Positions 40,832 to 51,806 of a stretch of DNA of 64,000 nt are shown piece after piece; position 1 is the first letter of the stretch; each line of letters opens with the position of its first letter. The notes below the pieces were generated by a model. The model was not told the DNA's origin and did no database searches. It saw only the letters and a program-made list of their open reading frames with translations. The translations under genes and the position numbers were made by a program. Origin of the DNA: Aphanomyces cochlioides (taxonomy: Eukaryota > Oomycota > Saprolegniomycetes > Saprolegniales > Verrucalvaceae). The DNA lies in assembly GCA_019828595.1 (NCBI GenBank), contig JAHQRK010000010.1, positions 434,001-498,000 of the forward strand, written 5' to 3'.

Positions 40832-41668
40832 ATGTCTGTGTGGATGTCCGACGCGGAGAACGAGCTATTGTGCAAGGCGTGGGTACAAGTGTCTGAAGAT
40901 CAGATAACTGGAACAGGACAGCCCTCATCAACGTTCTGGGAGGCTATCACAGCGGCGTACAATGCGTCGATCCCCAAAGGTCGACCTGAAAGAACTGCAC
41001 GTGCCCTTGAGTCGAAATTTGCAACAATAAAACTCCACGTCGGGAAGTTTTGTGGCTGCTATGCTGAAGCTACTGATCTGCGAGCCAGTGGCACAAACAT
41101 CGACGATGTTATCGAGTGTGCCAAGACGCTGTACTATGAACGCAATGTGGACAAATCCGGCAAGCACATGCACTTCAAGTTCATGGAATGTTGGAGATTC
41201 CTTTCAAGCAAGCCCAAGTGGGAAACCTACCGAAGCAACACATTGGTGAAAAAGACCAAGCATGACGTCTCCGATGAGAGCGATGGTAGCTCCATGAAGG
41301 AAATATTACCACCGCTATCAACGGGAACATCATGCTTGGAGCGACCCGAAGGTGTCAAGGCGGCAAAACGTCGAAAAAAAGTACTTGCGAAATTGCCAGA
41401 TCATGACGAATCGCTTGCCAAAGCAACGGCAGACATGGCAGCAGCAATGGAAAGAAAGGCGCACGCTCAGACTATCGTTGCCAACATGCAATTGTTTACA
41501 ATGAGCACTGACAATTTGACTCCAATTGCAAAACGCTTTGTGGAATTACAAGAAGCCGAGGTTATCGCTACATTAGAAGCCCGTGCACAAGAGAGACAAG
41601 CAAAATTGCAAGGCGATGCTGATGCAACACAAGCTAAAGCTAGTAAAGGCAGTGAAGTGCTTCTGTAA
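40832..41668 (+). CDS. Harbinger Myb/SANT-like accessory protein
   Basis: About 278 residues from the ATG at 40832 (MSVWMSDAENELLCKAW). I prefer this to the upstream TTG. Residues 5-100 have the Trp-spaced trihelix/Myb layout (W...CKAWVQVSED, STFWEAITAAYN, KFATIKLHVGKFCG), followed by CWRFLSSKPKW. The C-terminal half is charged and helical (AMERKAHAQTIVANM, ATLEARAQERQAKLQ). In related elements this protein binds the element's ends and carries the transposase into the nucleus. The frame is undamaged and ends 40 bases from the transposase stop on the other strand. Confidence 0.85.
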   Translation: MSVWMSDAENELLCKAWVQVSEDQITGTGQPSSTFWEAITAAYNASIPKGRPERTARALESKFATIKLHVGKFCGCYAEATDLRASGTNIDDVIECAKTLYYERNVDKSGKHMHFKFMECWRFLSSKPKWETYRSNTLVKKTKHDVSDESDGSSMKEILPPLSTGTSCLERPEGVKAAKRRKKVLAKLPDHDESLAKATADMAAAMERKAHAQTIVANMQLFTMSTDNLTPIAKRFVELQEAEVIATLEARAQERQAKLQGDADATQAKASKGSEVLL

Positions 41669-41707
41669 TGATGTGTGATGCGTGACTTGTAATAAAGTTA
41701 ATTACAT

Positions 41708-43107
41708 TTATTGATTACCTCTCTTATTCCACAGGTGCTCAATGATATCCCTTCTTAGCTTGTTGTGTCCATTTTCATCACGAACTGCATTTGAGAGCTC
41801 AATATAAGTTTGGAAGGAGGCTGGTTCTATCAAGTGGGCTAAATCCACTTGACAACTGCATTCATCACTACAAGAGTCGTTGTCGAGTTCTTCGTTTTCG
41901 ACAACCATGTTATGAAGGCAAATGCATGCTTGCCAAATTAAATGCATCATTTCGCGACTCCAGCAGCGTCCTGGGTTAGCCAGAATATGAAAGCGAGCAA
42001 GGAGTACTCCGAAGCAACGCTCTACATCTTTTCGAAGCCCTTCATGTCTTTCACAATACAATTTTTGCTTGTTGGAGGTGGGATTTGATAAGCTCTTTTG
42101 AAATAGAGTAAAGTTAGGATAAATACCATCGGCCAGAAGGTAGAACATGTTGTACTTTGAACCATTAACCTATACTGCATGGTAATGTGCTAGCCGTTAA
42201 CGAAGCACTTTACCTCGAACGAAGCTGCATTTGCCGCACCATTTATAACTTTTACCAACAACGTTGACCTGTCGAGGACATTGATGTCGTTATTAGAGCC
42301 AGGAATGCCCACAAATGCGTGCCAAATCCAATGATTCTTGGTAGCTACAGCTTCCAATATAATTGAACGGCGTCCATTTCGATCTTGGTATTGCCCCTGC
42401 CAAGCCACGGGGCAATTTTTCCACTCCCAGTGGGTGCAGTCGATTGAGCCGAACATTCCGGGGAATCCACGCTCTTCGTTCTCCCTCATGTGTCTTAGAA
42501 TATCATCTGGAGTGGGGTCCCGTAGATATACTTCACCAAACGCAGCCACAATCGCTTTTGCAAATCTCTTTAAAGTGACATTTGCTGTGGTTTCACTCAG
42601 ACGACAATATTCGTCTACAGCGTCTGCACTTATCCCATAGGCTAGCATTCGCATAGCAGCAGTGCACTTTTGTATTGTTGATAGTCCTATTGAATAAATT
42701 TAAAGCCACCATAGTGCGAATAGTATAGTACCTCTTCTACCTGCAGCATCTCTCTTTTGCTCAAAGTAGTCATCAATACCGACAATATTCGTCATGATAC
42801 GTTCAAATAGCTCTCTTGACACCCTAAATCTGCGTCTAAACATGACCTCCGAATACACGGGTGGCGTGGAAACGTCTCCAAAGTAGTCACGGACAATTCT
42901 TTCGTGTCCCTCGATGTGATGTCGAGGCAAATTCGCTTTCCGACCGGGTCTAGAGCCACCCCAAGGACTTCCTGCTAAATGGGCCTTGTATCTTTGGATC
43001 CTCGTTCTTATCAAGCAGAGAATTGTCGCAGCGATATGGTCGTCTTCGTCTGATGAGTCGAAGACATCGTCGACCAGTTGGGTCAGCGTTGCCTTCCATG
43101 CTTCCAT
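41708..43107 (-). CDS. PIF/Harbinger (HARBI1-like) transposase, three exons, intact
   Basis: Exons 43107-42732, 42686-42214 and 42169-41708 total 1311 bases, that is 436 residues plus stop. The introns are 45 nt (42687-42731) and 44 nt (42170-42213), both GT...AG on the minus strand; without splicing both junctions hit stops. A helix-turn-helix segment (YCRLSETTANVTLKRF) precedes the DDE_Tnp_4 domain. Catalytic residues are D208 in GSIDCTHW, D297 in LLADGIYP and E333 in RKDVERCFG, with D-x35-E spacing. The enzyme cuts the element ends and inserts at TWA sites. No damage is visible, unlike nearly every other transposase here. Confidence 0.95.
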
Positions 43108-43298
43108 GTTCCATGAAAATGTGCCCGTGTAATTTTATTATCTAAATATAGGATTAAAGAGAAAGCAGTGTTGAAACCCAGTGCACCAAAAATGCTCTTT
43201 CTTCTCAAACACGGAGTTTCGAAACTCCGCCCTGACTTTGACACTGAATAAAACTCAGTTTCAGTGTCAAAACTCAGTGACCGGTGGAGATGCTCTAA

Positions 43299-43680
43299 TG
43301 ACGGACAGCATGTGATTAAATTACTCTTAGAAGGAATTTGCAGGACTTTTTCAGGACATGTAAAACCAAAAAGCCATAAAACTAAGTCTTTTCCTGTTCA
43401 CATATAACCAAAGAGAGTTGTGATTGGGCCCTTCCTTACGCAGAGGGGACCTGCGTTGAGTAAGGTAGAGTGTTGAGCACGCACAATGTGACACATACCA
43501 TAGATTAGGCCTTTTCGAGCCACATCTGATCTTCCTGATTTTTTAACAAACATAATCTAACGTTATGACATCATACATGCTTTCCATTTCTAACACGTTG
43601 GCGTCCTCTCGAGCTCAGATTGTTAGTGTTTCTAATGTATTTATACTACCATACAATGTGTGCTCGAATTCAGATAGACA
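43299..43680. other. gap between Harbinger and Merlin elements
   Basis: No gene signature. It ends with the Merlin target duplication TCATAATC at 43681-43688. Confidence 0.5.
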
Positions 43681-43688
43681 TCATAATC

Positions 43689-45023
43689 GGCACTGTTGAA
43701 GAATTTCCCCCGGTACACATTTTAAATACGTTCTAAACATCAATTACACCATCCGGATAACTAACCGGATAATATCTAATGTAATGGAACTAATATTAAA
43801 ACAAGAATACAAAATGTATTAATAATGTTTTTTAATACCATCCACGAGACCTTTAAAGAATATTTCACCCGTCGAAGCTCGAGGAAAATACCAAGAGCGC
43901 CAAAGGTACTCATCCAAGTACGCAGGAAGGAGGTTGCGATGAACTCCTCGTATGTTCTTAATGAATTGCTTGACTTTGGTTTCCCATAGACCCTCAATGG
44001 TTTGGGTATGGGCTGCATTGTCAGGGTTGACAAAGTTTCTTCGATGGTTGACGCATTGGTGGGTAAAATTGAAACCCCCAAGGTATGCGTTATTTTCGAG
44101 CGTATGTCTCTGATTTGCATAGACATACAAAGCGAAACTATCCAATACAATGAGGGTTTCTGGCTTGATGTGCTTCGCAATGAGCCTAGACAATGTCGGT
44201 TTCGTGCGATCCCCGTAGGTGAGGATGCCAAACCACTTGCCAGTTGTTCGGTCAACACCACCGAACAACCAACATTCTTCATGTCTTGTACCGCGGTTGT
44301 ACTTGGATTTTTTTTACGCTCGTTTCACAACATGGCCAACCCCTCCAATCTATTATAATGCAATTAATATGGAACATGAATTTTCAGAGGTACCTTCATT
44401 TCGCAGGCAAGCATTTCTTTTGAGCACACATCACGGAAAAAAAGTTATACCAATCGCACAATGAATGCAACGATATCTTCTGCTCGCTGGCCGCTGTCTT
44501 CATGGGCTTACGCTGGCCCAATCATACATCAGACGTACAGTCTTCGAAATCGGCAAGTTTGACTTCGCGAAGAAGCTGTCAGCCTTGATGCTCCTTTGCG
44601 CATCACCACATGAAGTTCGACGACAGCGCCAACGTTTAGCCCTGTCGTCAAGCTTCATAGAGCGTGCGCAATTCTTGCAAAGCATCGTGCTCTTGAGGAG
44701 GCCCACCTTGAAACACCACTTGATGCAATCTTCTTCACTCGAGGTGGCCTTCATTACTTAGGCGTAGTTGAAGTCTTCCATTTTGTCGAATGAGTACTGC
44801 ATCTTCTTGATCTCGAGTGAAAAACTTGAAATGATGAATTCAAAGGTTTACTATAGTTACACTATGTGCCTTCCTATCGCGATTCACTGGCTAGGAAGAC
44901 ATCAATTATATTATCCGGATATCGGTTTACATTAGATATTATCCGGTTAGTTACCCAGATGGTGTAATTGATGTTTTAGAACTTATTTAAAATATGTACC
45001 GGGGGAAATTCTTCAACAGTGCC
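43689..45023. mobile_element. Merlin (IS1016-type) DNA transposon, 1335 bp, TSD TCATAATC
   Basis: The ends GGCACTGTTGAAGAATTTCC form inverted repeats of about 97 bases, with few differences (for example ACACATTTT/ACATATTTT). TCATAATC lies directly outside both (43681-43688 and 45024-45031). An 8-bp duplication with GG-starting ends fits the Merlin superfamily, and the enclosed transposase confirms it. The coding part is damaged, so the element is not autonomous. Confidence 0.95.
43819..44754 (-). pseudogene. Merlin (ISXO2-like) transposase, damaged
   Basis: Minus strand, N-terminal part 44754-44500: a zinc-ribbon-like block with CIKWCF, MLCKNCARSM and RCRRTSC, then FFAKSNLPISKTVRLMYDW. Catalytic part from about 44340: KYNRGTRHEECWLFGGVDR (partly in another frame), TYGDRTKPTLSRLIAKHI, VNHRRNFVNPDNAAHTQTIEG and LDEYLWRSWYF. 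The block that normally holds the first catalytic Asp (V-E-I-D-E) is missing between GHVV and KSKYNRG. Frameshifts separate the parts. The later catalytic positions remain. Confidence 0.85.
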
Positions 45024-45340
45024 TCATAATCGATGACAATGAGTGACTTTCATTGCTTGTCTACTGCTTGATTTCTAGTTCTAGCTGCTCTTCTAATACA
45101 ACAGAATTGCATGCATTGTCTGCAAAGCATTGTTTTCACGATATTCTGTTTGAGAACGCAATAAATTAAAGTGCCTTTGCCATCGATTGCCGACGCCAAT
45201 TCCTGCTTACGCTCCACAAGATAAGGTTAAGCTGTTATTCCTTGAGCTCAATGATAAAGCATTTTGTCTAAACTCTCACATTCTATTTCACAGGACACTT
45301 GTCCTGTAAATTCTTGTGAACTTGGCTGTTGCAAAGAAAA
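45024..45340. other. gap without a recognised gene
   Basis: AT-rich DNA with no long frame; the first inverted-repeat arm flanking the Crypton begins at its end. Confidence 0.5.
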
Positions 45341-45403
45341 TCACCATGTTATCTACAAAATCACACAAAGGTTGTATTTTTAGAAATCTGACCAATCAAA
45401 AAT
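45341..45403. repeat. left inverted-repeat arm flanking the Crypton
   Basis: TCTACAAAATCACACAAAGG and TTGTATTTTTAGAAATCTGA correspond, in inverse complement, to 47772-47830 (TGATTGGTAGATTTC..., CCTTGGTGTGATTTTGTAG) over about 58 bases with few differences. Weaker similarity extends inward on both sides, with repeated TCACAC/GTGTGA words. Confidence 0.75.
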
Positions 45404-45792
45404 AAATTTGTTGTGAGATATCGAATTTCATTGGTCAAAACTAGCGAAAAGTCTGCATCATGGCCGTTTGGGTAAAATATCACACTTACAATCACACCGT
45501 ATTTCGATTGGACATTATTCATCGTGAAAACCTAGTTCGTGACAATCCTGGCGGTCGAGACATCCACACTTCTCGAGACGTGCGCGAGATCATGGTACTA
45601 AGGAACATCCGCAACAGAGCTCTCACTATCATTTAGTATATGATTCATCGCCGAAAACACTGTCTCTTGAGCTTTTCGCCATGGTCATAACCGTCTACAA
45701 GGGTCATCTCTCCGTGCCAGCTCTGTGCGAACATGGAACCATTCGGACAACGCCAAAACAGTAAGATGAGTGATACAAACGAAAGAAACACG

Positions 45793-47612
45793 TTATGCAA
45801 GTAGATTACGATAGTTACCGCGAGCTTTATCCTTGCGTAAGCTGTTCAATATGGCCGTTACGCTGTTGGATCGTCCGTACGCAAGGTAGATGGCGTCGAC
45901 CGCTGTATCACTTGAGTGTCCTCTTTGAATCATGACTTTCACTAGGCTCCAAAAGTTTGATCGAAAGGAGTAAATCCACTTGCAAGCGCCACGCTCTTTT
46001 GAAGTGAAATCTTTTGCGGGCTTTCCTCCACCAAGTCCAAACTCAAACTCGCGCCACAGTTCATACAGGTCAGATGGATGCTTTGATAATTTGGACATTT
46101 GTGGTGTTGTGGGCGGGATCGGTGTTGGTTCTGTGCAGATATTGTGTCTTGCTCTTGGAATAATTGCAACCCGTTTGACAACACTGCAGAAGGTATTCAA
46201 CTTGCTGTCCACATGATGGCGAAGCTCACCAATATCACTCTGTAGAAGGCCGAATAAGTCTTCTTGGCGCCGTTTCAACGACAAAACGACAGAGTTTATT
46301 GCTGCCAATTCACTCATAATTGCCACAGAGGTAGAGTTTCTCTCATTTGCGACACCGTCGACACCAAGCTCGACAATATTTAATTCACCTCCAAAGCCAC
46401 TGACGGCAATAGGAACACGCTGAACAATTTGGGCAATCTCATCCGTTTGATGGACACCGGTCGCAATCCGAATTTCACGATGAATATTGTCGCGTAGTTT
46501 GTCCGGCATGAGCACAAATCAATTTTGTCACAGAGAAACGAATCACAACACCAGTCTTGATTGTCCATCTTGTACATAATAGGTCCACATGGACCACATA
46601 AGCAGCTTGCCACCATTGCATCAGGCACAGGGCGATCTATATCGGTATATGTGTCGACTTGTTTTTTGTGGCTCTTCCATCGACCACGACTTTCAACATT
46701 TTCCCGTGTAACTCCATTTCGAGAGCAGTATGTTGCAGGTCCTTTACGAATACTGTGTGTACCCAAATTTCCAGATACTTGCTTTTTGAAGTTGTGGTCA
46801 TCTAGAGCTGACTGCAACATCGAGCGAATCATGCCATCGCCGTCGACACCGTTACCAAATGTAAATGCTGATGAGTTGACAGAGGAATTTTCATGACATC
46901 CGAGTAGCTCAATGTACACAGCCAAATTCAACGAGCAACACAATCTTTCATCCATGGAACCCAGGAGTAATTGGTGAGGCGACTCACGCTCTTCCAAAAT
47001 GTTCTTTGACCAACGCATCTGGCACACCAAAGTAAACTGATGCACTGGATTGAAACTGAAATTGTTGTGTTGAAGTTTCATTATATCGTCAACACGGCCG
47101 ATTAGATGCCATTGTAATGTCAACACGCTTCCGAGACGGTAACGCTCCACCACGTTGTTCTTTCGCTGACTTCGAATGACCGTCAGAACGTTCAAGAACT
47201 CTGCAAATTCAATTGGTCGCCGAGCCATGGATTTTACCCCTTGCTGCCGAACCTCGAACTTCATGATTCGTTTGATCAAATCGTTCACAGCTATTGAGCG
47301 TGTTGGATTTCCCATTCGCTATACGTCGTCCCAGGGTATGTTCTTCCTCGGCATGAATGAGCTCAGCATCTTTTTGCAAGCCTTAATTGTATTGGAGCGA
47401 GCATGCTGAGGCAAGGAGTCATCGGACGGATATTCTTCTCCATAAGCTTTTAAGTTGAAATATCGACAAATGTCTTCAGGGACAACATTCAGGAGTAAGT
47501 TTGGTATCGTATTGTCATTCATGTCGTCCTGAAGATTCATGAACTCCAAGAAACGGTGCAATTCCGCAGCGTACATCTTTGGAGTGTGCATCGCTTGAGC
47601 TCTCGCAACCAC
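45793..47612 (-). pseudogene. Crypton tyrosine recombinase with GCR1_C DNA-binding domain
   Basis: From 47612 the minus strand encodes the N-terminal domain (TPKMYAAELHRFLEFMN, then KKMLSSFMPRKNIPW). It meets a TAG at 47319-47321 and continues in frame as RMGNPTRSIAVNDLIKRI. The recombinase core has Arg in WHLIGRVDDI, H-x-x-R in GTHSIRKGPATYCSRNG, and RGRW...VDTYTD with the nucleophile Tyr. A frameshift near 46520 leads to a C-terminal part ending in a GCR1_C domain (DLYELWREFEFGLGG, AVDAIYLAYGRSNSVTAI). Recombinase plus GCR1_C is the Crypton signature; such elements move as circles. Two lesions make it inactive. Confidence 0.9.
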
Positions 47613-47771
47613 GAGTGTGATTTTTGTGTGATATCGCGTTTGATTGGCTTGAAGAAATCACACCTTCGATCACACCAATGTGTGATTTATATTATGGTGC
47701 GCACCGAGACAATCGAACCATGATATTCATTTTAGCCAACCAAAAGACATAAAGACATGTTTTCGTTGCCC

Positions 47772-47830
47772 ATGATTGGTAGATTTCTGAAAAATACAAC
47801 CTTGGTGTGATTTTGTAGTTAACATTGAGA
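47772..47830. repeat. right inverted-repeat arm flanking the Crypton
   Basis: Inverse complement of 45341-45403. Cryptons normally lack inverted repeats, so these arms more likely belong to an older MITE into which the Crypton inserted. Confidence 0.75.
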
Positions 47831-48668
47831 TATTTGATGTGGTATTTATCACTCTCAAGTGTGATCCACGGTGTGATTTCTTCTGCGAGTCATTTTGTAT
47901 GGAAATCACACTTGTCACACTGCATACAAATTTCAATAAAGCGTTGTTCTAAGTCCAGGCCTCGCCAATGAGATACTGAACAGTGGCAGTGCATTAGTCC
48001 AATGCACCTAAGACGTATGCCTTGTTTTCTGAGCTCAGGAGCGCCGCGCTTCGCGCGGCGCTGCTTGTTATCGTTTCCCCTTCTACGGCGTCTCAAACAT
48101 AGAGTTCCTGATATTTCAACACTACGATTGCATTTATCAGTTAGTTCAGACAGCATGTTGCTTTCCGTGTTGAGATAAGGGGTTGTTCTTTAGTTTAGAG
48201 AGAGCTACATTTGGCACAAGGTTTTTGGTCAGCTTTGCTTGCGCTTCTTTAAAGGAAATACTTGTCATACGCGCACGGAATTGTTGTTGTGTTCTCGCGT
48301 TGTTAATCCTGTCGTAGTAATCTAACACAGCACTGATGTTTGTGAAGGACGTTAGAGCAGAAAATCGGCAAAGATAAATCATTGCATTTTCCAAAAATAG
48401 TGACCATACGACGTCAGAGTCGTAAATTCGCGACAAAAACGAACCTCACGTGTACATCATGTACACTCTATGCGATGCAACTCACTAGAAATCCTACAGC
48501 ACGACATTCAAACGACTTCTTTGCCTCGCTTGAGGGACATGAGACTTTGGGAATTTTCTTAATTTTAACGAGTAGAACCTGGTGTGATCCACAGTGTGAT
48601 ATCGTGTCGAAACGGTCATGATTTGTATGAAATAAAAAAGGTGAATGTGCAGATAATCCAAATCAATA
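47831..48668. other. TCACAC-rich DNA with a GC hairpin and two weak minus-strand ORFs
   Basis: GTGTGATCCAC(G/A)GTGTGAT occurs at about 47860 and again at about 48581. 48040-48062 is a perfect hairpin (AGCGCCGCG, loop CTTCG, CGCGGCGCT) in otherwise AT-rich DNA. Minus-strand frames at 47890-48156 and 48146-48436 overlap and show no domain; the first is very rich in Arg, Lys and Cys. Confidence 0.5.
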
Positions 48669-48895
48669 GAGGTTCTCACAGAGGCATCAGCCGCTGAGGC
48701 TGAAATGGATAGCCCAATCAGAAAGCGTTCTCAGTTGACCCCTTTCAGCACTGATCTGTCAGCACCAATTTCGTGCTGACAGAAATGGATGAATGACATA
48801 AATTTTGATTGGACTTGATTGGCCCTGAAAGTTTGGCTGAAATACCGTCAGCCATCCAATTTTCGACACAAGCTTGCGTTTCGCAATGTACTTTA

Positions 48896-49142
48896 GGGTG
48901 CGTCTGGCAAAATTTCAAAATCAATATGCCATTTTCAGCAAAATTGGGATCAACGATTTATGGCATATTCAAAATGGCATTTTGGGAGCCTCCACGGAGT
49001 ATATCCCAACCAAAACTATTGGATTTGGTGCAAAACTCTTTGAGATAAACAAGTTCATATTTTGACCTAAATTATTGAATTTGGGCTCAAAATGGCATTT
49101 TGGGCCTATTTATTGTAATATTTTCGGTTGCCAGACGGGCCC
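48896..49142. mobile_element. 247-bp MITE with GGG(C/T)(C/G)CGTCTGGCA ends, TSD TTA
   Basis: The left end GGGTGCGTCTGGCA and the right end TGCCAGACGGGCCC are near-complements. TTA stands outside both (48893-48895, 49143-49145), as for Harbinger-type MITEs. There is no coding capacity. A relative with ends AGCCCGTCTGGATGCCA lies at 56300-56666. Confidence 0.7.
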
Positions 49143-49306
49143 TTAGAGTATTTGTCAATTTACCGTGGTGGAATTGTGAGACCTCTTTAAATTCATGGTT
49201 TTAATTTGCCAAAAAGTATTTATTAATAGAGGTTATGTGTTATTAAGGAATATTATATGTATGTTTACTTCAGATGTTCACATTTTATATATTGGACATT
49301 GCAGTA

Positions 49307-51447
49307 CCGTATCTGGTATGTTATTTCGGTGTCTGTCGACGACCAAATATAATACCCTGTATGACCTGTGCACATTCAATACTTATCAGAATCAATAAAA
49401 TAAGATTTCTGAGGTTGTACTGCCATTCGTGGTTTTCGCTGACATGCGAAAGCATCATCGTCTTGCTTCGGGTCGACCGTCAGTCAAAGGCAAATCTCGC
49501 AAAGGGCCCAAGAAATACACACATACATTTACTGATTATTCATTTAAGTGGCTGGTCGTTCAAGAGTACATAAAGAATGGGCTCGGTGTGGCTGGTCTGT
49601 CGAGTGCAATATCGAAGTACTTCCCTGACATGAGTGGAAAGCGAGAGGTATCGACGAAAAAGAAAATTCAAGCTTGGTTTCGCAATCGAAACTCAATCGA
49701 AAAAAAAGCAAAAAATCCTGCCTTTGCAAAGAAGATTTCGAATCGCCGCATCGGCCAAGCCACAGTTCTCGATATCGAGACTGAAAAACGAATTGCTGAC
49801 TGGGTTGTTGGACACCGTCTTGACGGTGTGCCGGTTAGCAATCTTTTATTACAACAGTATGCTTTGCAGGTTGCTAGCGAGAAGAACCTACTGCCGTGTC
49901 AATTTAAAGCAAGTGGACATTGGATTAAATCGTTTATGAAACGACATGAGTTATCCATGCGATGTCAAACTCGATGCGGAAACAAAACCGCTGCCGAAGG
50001 AGATGAAGCGTTGAAAAGCTTCAGTGAAAAAGTATTGAAATTTATCCAAGAAAATGATATATCCGACGTCCTGAATGCCGACCAAACAGCAGTGAATTAC
50101 GAATATCTAGGGAGGAAAACCATCAATGCTGTGGGTGAAAAACGTGTGTGGATACGAACGAGTGGTCAAGAGAAGCAACGAGCAACTGCGATGCTTCTTG
50201 CCGACTCCAAGGGTAAAAAATATCCCTTGTTTATTGTCCTAAAAACAGCAAAAAGTACAGTGAAGAAAAATGTACCCGAAAACCTTGATCAACGTAACGG
50301 CTATGGCAAGATTGTATGGAAAGAGATTGTTGAAATTCAAGACGAATTCTCTGCACAACACTATGGAAATCCTACAGCTTGGTGGAACACAAAAATTTCA
50401 TTAGAGTTTATCAAATATCACATTGGTTACCGTGCCGGGAAAAATTTGAAGCCAATTTTGCTGCTGTGGGATGATTTTTCTCCACTTTTTGCCCCCAAGT
50501 CCTTGAATTGGCATCGTCATTAAATGTGATTCTTGAAAAAATCCCACCTGGATTCACTTGGGTTTGTCAGCCAGCGGATGTTTCTTGGATCAAACCTTTT
50601 AAGACAATGATGAAGAATAATTGGATTCACCACTTACAAAAATCTGTAAAAAATCATGACCCTAGTACGGGAGCATTCAAGCTTTGTGCACCGACTCGCC
50701 GAGATCTTGTCAAATGGGCGTCAAACGCGTGGAATACCTTGAGCACTAAGACTATCATTAATGGCTTTGAATTGTGTGGGCTAATTGCCAATACCTCGAA
50801 CAATGAAGCCAGTGAAGAGCCAATAGACGACGACAGCAACGACGGAGACGACGTGTTTGATTCAATTGTCGAGCTTGCAAGGGAAGCAGACGCAATTCGC
50901 ATTGAAACAGATATTTTTGGTGACGTGATCTATGAAGTCGTTGTTTAGATTTCGTAACTCATAATGAAATGTGACTAACCAGTCTCTTGTTTGTCGTCTC
51001 CGCCGTTGCTGTCATCAATGTTGGCCCTACACTGTCTTCATTGTTCGTGGTATGTCGATGTGCCTTGGTGCGCAAGGTACGCAACGTGGTTGATCCCCAT
51101 CGGCTCGTCGAAGCGTGTGTGATCAGCAGAATCTTGAAAAATGGCAAATTCAAATTCTGTCTGTGTAAATTAGCCAATAAGAATATTTCATGGCCAACTG
51201 ACAGAACAAAAAAAGATATTTTTGTATACTCAGCTCAAGTAAAAGCATTTTGATTGAAAAATAGACGTATATTATTGTAAGCTTGAACAATTTATGTAAC
51301 AAATTTTGCGGTGTAGTCTATTTAAATCGAACAATTTCCTATGATATTCTATAAACTACACTATATTGTATATTCTGCGAATCTTGGAACATCAATATAT
51401 AGCGGTTATTTTTTTGTTTTGGCACCGAATTAACATACCAGATACGG
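49307..51447. mobile_element. inner Tigger/pogo element, 2141 bp, TSD TA
   Basis: The ends CCGTATCTGGTATGTTA and TAACATACCAGATACGG are perfect inverted repeats continuing imperfectly into TTCGGTG. TA flanks both (49305-49306, 51448-51449). It encodes a plus-strand DDE_1 transposase. It sits inside the outer Tigger, so it is the younger insertion. Confidence 0.9.
49444..50948 (+). pseudogene. Tigger/pogo (DDE_1, CENP-B-like) transposase, one frameshift
   Basis: From the ATG at 49444 (MRKHHRLASGRPS). The N-terminal half has two DNA-binding helix-turn-helix units (FKWLVVQEYIKNGLGVAGL...; a CENP-B-like unit with GHWIKSFMKRHELSMR). The catalytic Asp residues are NADQTAVNYE, LLLWDDFS and QPADVSWIKPFK, a DDD triad as in pogo. 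One base is lost in a C-run near 50490, shifting the frame between WDDFS and the last third (LELASSLNVILEK). The rest, to the acidic C terminus, is clean. This makes the inactivation very recent or an assembly error. Confidence 0.9.
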
Positions 51448-51806
51448 TATATAATATCCAGAGACAGTCCATAGGATGCATCCAAATGCACAAAGGACGC
51501 GACCAATGAGGCTATTTAAGAGCAGTTCTAGGGCCAAAAATCCTATTTAGATTGTGAATACGGCAAAAGTGTATTTATCAAACGAAGATATTCCGTCGTG
51601 ACAGGATGAACCCATTACACATTAGTTGAAGGAAATTGCAAATTTGGGGGTGATAGGAGGAATATCCTGTTTTAACACGATCAATCCTATCTTGACCAAA
51701 ATATAGAATCCATTTAGGACAATTCGAGCCTAGACTAAGGAATATTCGTCCTAATTTTAAGGAAATTATGCACAACAAGACTAATCATGATATCATACAT
51801 TATCCT

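Larger units (their letters stand above)
40556..43295. mobile_element. complete PIF/Harbinger element, 2740 bp, TSD TAA
   Basis: The inverted ends GAGCATCTCCACC(C/G)GTCACTGA, continuing with TTTGACACTGAAACTGAG, extend about 45 bases. TAA stands directly outside both (40553-40555 and 43296-43298), the 3-bp duplication typical of the superfamily. Two convergent genes fill it: a Myb/SANT-like ORF (plus) and a three-exon transposase (minus) with all catalytic residues and no lesion. It may therefore be autonomous. Confidence 0.95.

Noticed and set aside
47832..47900. CRISPR-like array from the GTGTGAT repeats
   Set aside because: Spacing and unit length are irregular, the DNA is eukaryotic, and no cas-like gene is present.
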